Source: Dehalococcoidia bacterium (GTDB lineage: Bacteria > Chloroflexota > Dehalococcoidia > SZUA-161). Taken from it: a stretch of 33,854 nucleotides of DNA. Positions 32,735-33,854 of this stretch are shown in pieces; position 1 is the stretch's first letter; each line of letters opens with the position of its first letter. The stretch spans positions 1-33,854 of the forward strand of contig JAUXAX010000019.1 of the NCBI GenBank assembly GCA_030619685.1, written 5' to 3'. Position numbers and translations under genes: made by a program. Under the pieces are notes generated by a model. That model was not told the DNA's origin. It made no database searches and saw only the letters and a program-made list of their open reading frames with translations.

Positions 32735-32859
32735 GATGCGGTCGCCTTTGAAGGCGGTAGGTTAAGTGAGGTACTGGTAAGAAGTAGGAAGAAAGTACTA
32801 TGGACAGACGGCGCATCTTATGCTATTTTCAGGTTACCTAGGCCTTAGGGGGTATTACA

Positions 32860-33555
32860 GTGGAAAAGATCACTGTTTTCATAGTTGACAGGCAGACACT
32901 CTATCGGCAGGGAGTGCAGCAGGCTCTCTCCGCCGACGAGGGTATAAGCGTTGTAGGAGACTGCGCACCTACCAGTGAGGCTTTGACTTTAGTCGAGGCC
33001 TTTGCACCCAATGTGGTGTTGCTGGATGTCGACCTCCCGTTGCTTCGCGGTCTTGACATTGGCCGCCAGATCACTACCCGTTGCCCTGGAGCAGCAGTCA
33101 TAGCTCTAACCTCCTGCTGGGATGATGACCAGCTCTTCCAGGCTATCAGATCAGGGGCAGCGGCGTACTTGAGCAAGGAGATCTCGGCAGAGGAGCTAGC
33201 TGGCGCTATTAAAAGGATTAAAAGAGGTGAGCGGCCCATAAACGAAACCCTTCTGGGCAGGCCGAGGGTTGCTGAGCAGGTATTGCGACAGTTTCAGGAT
33301 CTCTCGTTGATGGGCAAGGCTATGGAAACCCTGGCCACGCCTCTTACTCCAAGGGAGACGGAAACCCTTAAGTATGTGGCGGAGGGTTATTCCAATAAGC
33401 AGATCGCGCATGTCCTCGGCATCAGCGAGCAGACTATCAAGAATCACATCACCTCTATTCTGGATAAGCTCGATGCAAATGACCGCACACACGCTGTGGT
33501 GCTGGCATTGCGACAAGGGTGGATAGACATAGGCGAGTCCGCTCTGAAATCCTGA
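32860..33555 (+). CDS. NarL/FixJ-family response regulator (LuxR HTH)
   Basis: A 231-residue two-domain regulator. The receiver domain (about 3-122) has Asp10, the phospho-acceptor Asp56 in LLDVDLP, Thr84 and Lys106. The second acidic residue of the usual DD pair is Arg11 here (VDRQ), so metal binding may be altered. A linker of about 38 residues leads to the LuxR-type helix-turn-helix (162-225: LTPRETETLKYVAEGYSNKQIA, then SEQTIKNHITSILDKL). The start is GTG, with AGGGGGT seven bases upstream. No histidine kinase gene lies beside it, so it is an orphan in this window. Proximity to the pilus locus suggests, but does not show, that it controls it. Confidence 0.92.
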   Translation: MEKITVFIVDRQTLYRQGVQQALSADEGISVVGDCAPTSEALTLVEAFAPNVVLLDVDLPLLRGLDIGRQITTRCPGAAVIALTSCWDDDQLFQAIRSGAAAYLSKEISAEELAGAIKRIKRGERPINETLLGRPRVAEQVLRQFQDLSLMGKAMETLATPLTPRETETLKYVAEGYSNKQIAHVLGISEQTIKNHITSILDKLDANDRTHAVVLALRQGWIDIGESALKS

Positions 33556-33751
33556 GCATCCTGGCACGATTCAACGTAGGTTCTTCTAATCTTCCTCCCG
33601 CCTGGAACTATTTCTTATCTTTATCCTGTTCTACTTATATTATGGCTGAGTTTGTGTGAGGATGACTGCACCTATGCCCTATTGCAAATGCCGCTGGATG
33701 GCTGTATAACTAAGGAGAGGATGCTGTGAATGGAAGCGTGGGAGGTTAGGC
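33556..33751 (+). other. Gap before the last gene, nothing clear
   Basis: No terminator hairpin with a T-run is seen after the regulator. A run TTATATTATG near 33636 could be a -10 region. A tiny frame of 11 codons from ATG 33730 has AAGGAG upstream but overlaps the start of the next gene and is not supported further. Confidence 0.3.
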
Positions 33752-33854
33752 GTGGCAGGAGATGAGAGGGAAATCAAGATTCGGCGGATGACTGAAGAGG
33801 ACATACTGCAAGTACAAGCAATAGATAAATCGTTAGCCGGACCGGAGCGAGCTC
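33752..33854 (+). CDS. GNAT-like acetyltransferase, N-terminus only (cut by right edge)
   Basis: The first 34 codons from GTG 33752 read MAGDEREIKIRRMTEEDILQ, then VQAIDKSLAGPERA. IKIRRMTEEDILQVQAID is the usual first strand and helix of GNAT N-acetyltransferases (RimI-like). GGGAGGT lies five bases before the GTG. The acetyl-CoA-binding part is outside the window, so the family call rests on the start only. Confidence 0.6.
   Translation, partial: MAGDEREIKIRRMTEEDILQVQAIDKSLAGPERA

Noticed and set aside
24251..32809. AGTACTATGGACA shared upstream of pilC and the response regulator
   Set aside because: A 13-base match is expected several times by chance in a window of this size.
1..33854. 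CRISPR arrays, tRNA or rRNA genes, integrase or full insertion sequences
   Set aside because: No regularly spaced repeats, no cloverleaf with a GGTTCGAAT arm and no transposase or integrase motif were seen.

Overview
The window looks like a chromosome segment of a Chloroflexota bacterium, most likely of the Dehalococcoidia. This is an inference from three things: strong AGGAGG-type ribosome binding sites, a type IV pilus locus with no secretin or PilP gene (as expected for a cell with one membrane), and acyl-CoA dehydrogenase / class III CoA-transferase gene sets like those of sediment and marine Dehalococcoidia. No rRNA or tRNA gene is present to confirm it.

Region 1 (1-11.9 kb, all on the minus strand) is a carboxylic-acid catabolism cluster. 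In transcription order it encodes two class III CoA-transferases, a strong terminator, a (3R)-hydroxyacyl-CoA-dehydrogenase-like SDR, a small unidentified ORF, two crotonase-fold enzymes, an acyl-CoA dehydrogenase, a thiolase, two more acyl-CoA dehydrogenases and an amidohydrolase. The start of one more gene runs off the left edge. Together they could activate an acid to its CoA thioester and run a beta-oxidation-like cycle. Several key residues are moved or missing: one CoA-transferase lacks the catalytic Asp, and both crotonases lack both classical Glu residues. This points to subunit pairs and an unusual substrate.

Region 2 (11.9-18.4 kb) is a mixed zone. It holds a small secreted protein gene broken by a frameshift, two tandem paralogous coiled-coil proteins with a DivIVA-like start and a shared C-terminal domain, a GH3-family acyl-adenylating enzyme, and two long gene-poor stretches with inverted-repeat structures.

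Region 3 (18.4-32.4 kb, plus strand) is a type IV pilus locus. In order it encodes a membrane GGDEF/HD-GYP protein for c-di-GMP turnover, PilT, PilB, PilC, two prepilin-like proteins, a PilX-like surface protein, PilN, PilO, PilM, the prepilin peptidase PilD and two pilins. The last pilin has the strongest ribosome binding site and ends at a clear terminator. Two dispersed repeat elements lie in this region and just after it.

Region 4 (32.4-33.9 kb) holds a NarL/FixJ response regulator with a good promoter and a palindrome upstream, and the first codons of a GNAT-like acetyltransferase cut by the right edge.
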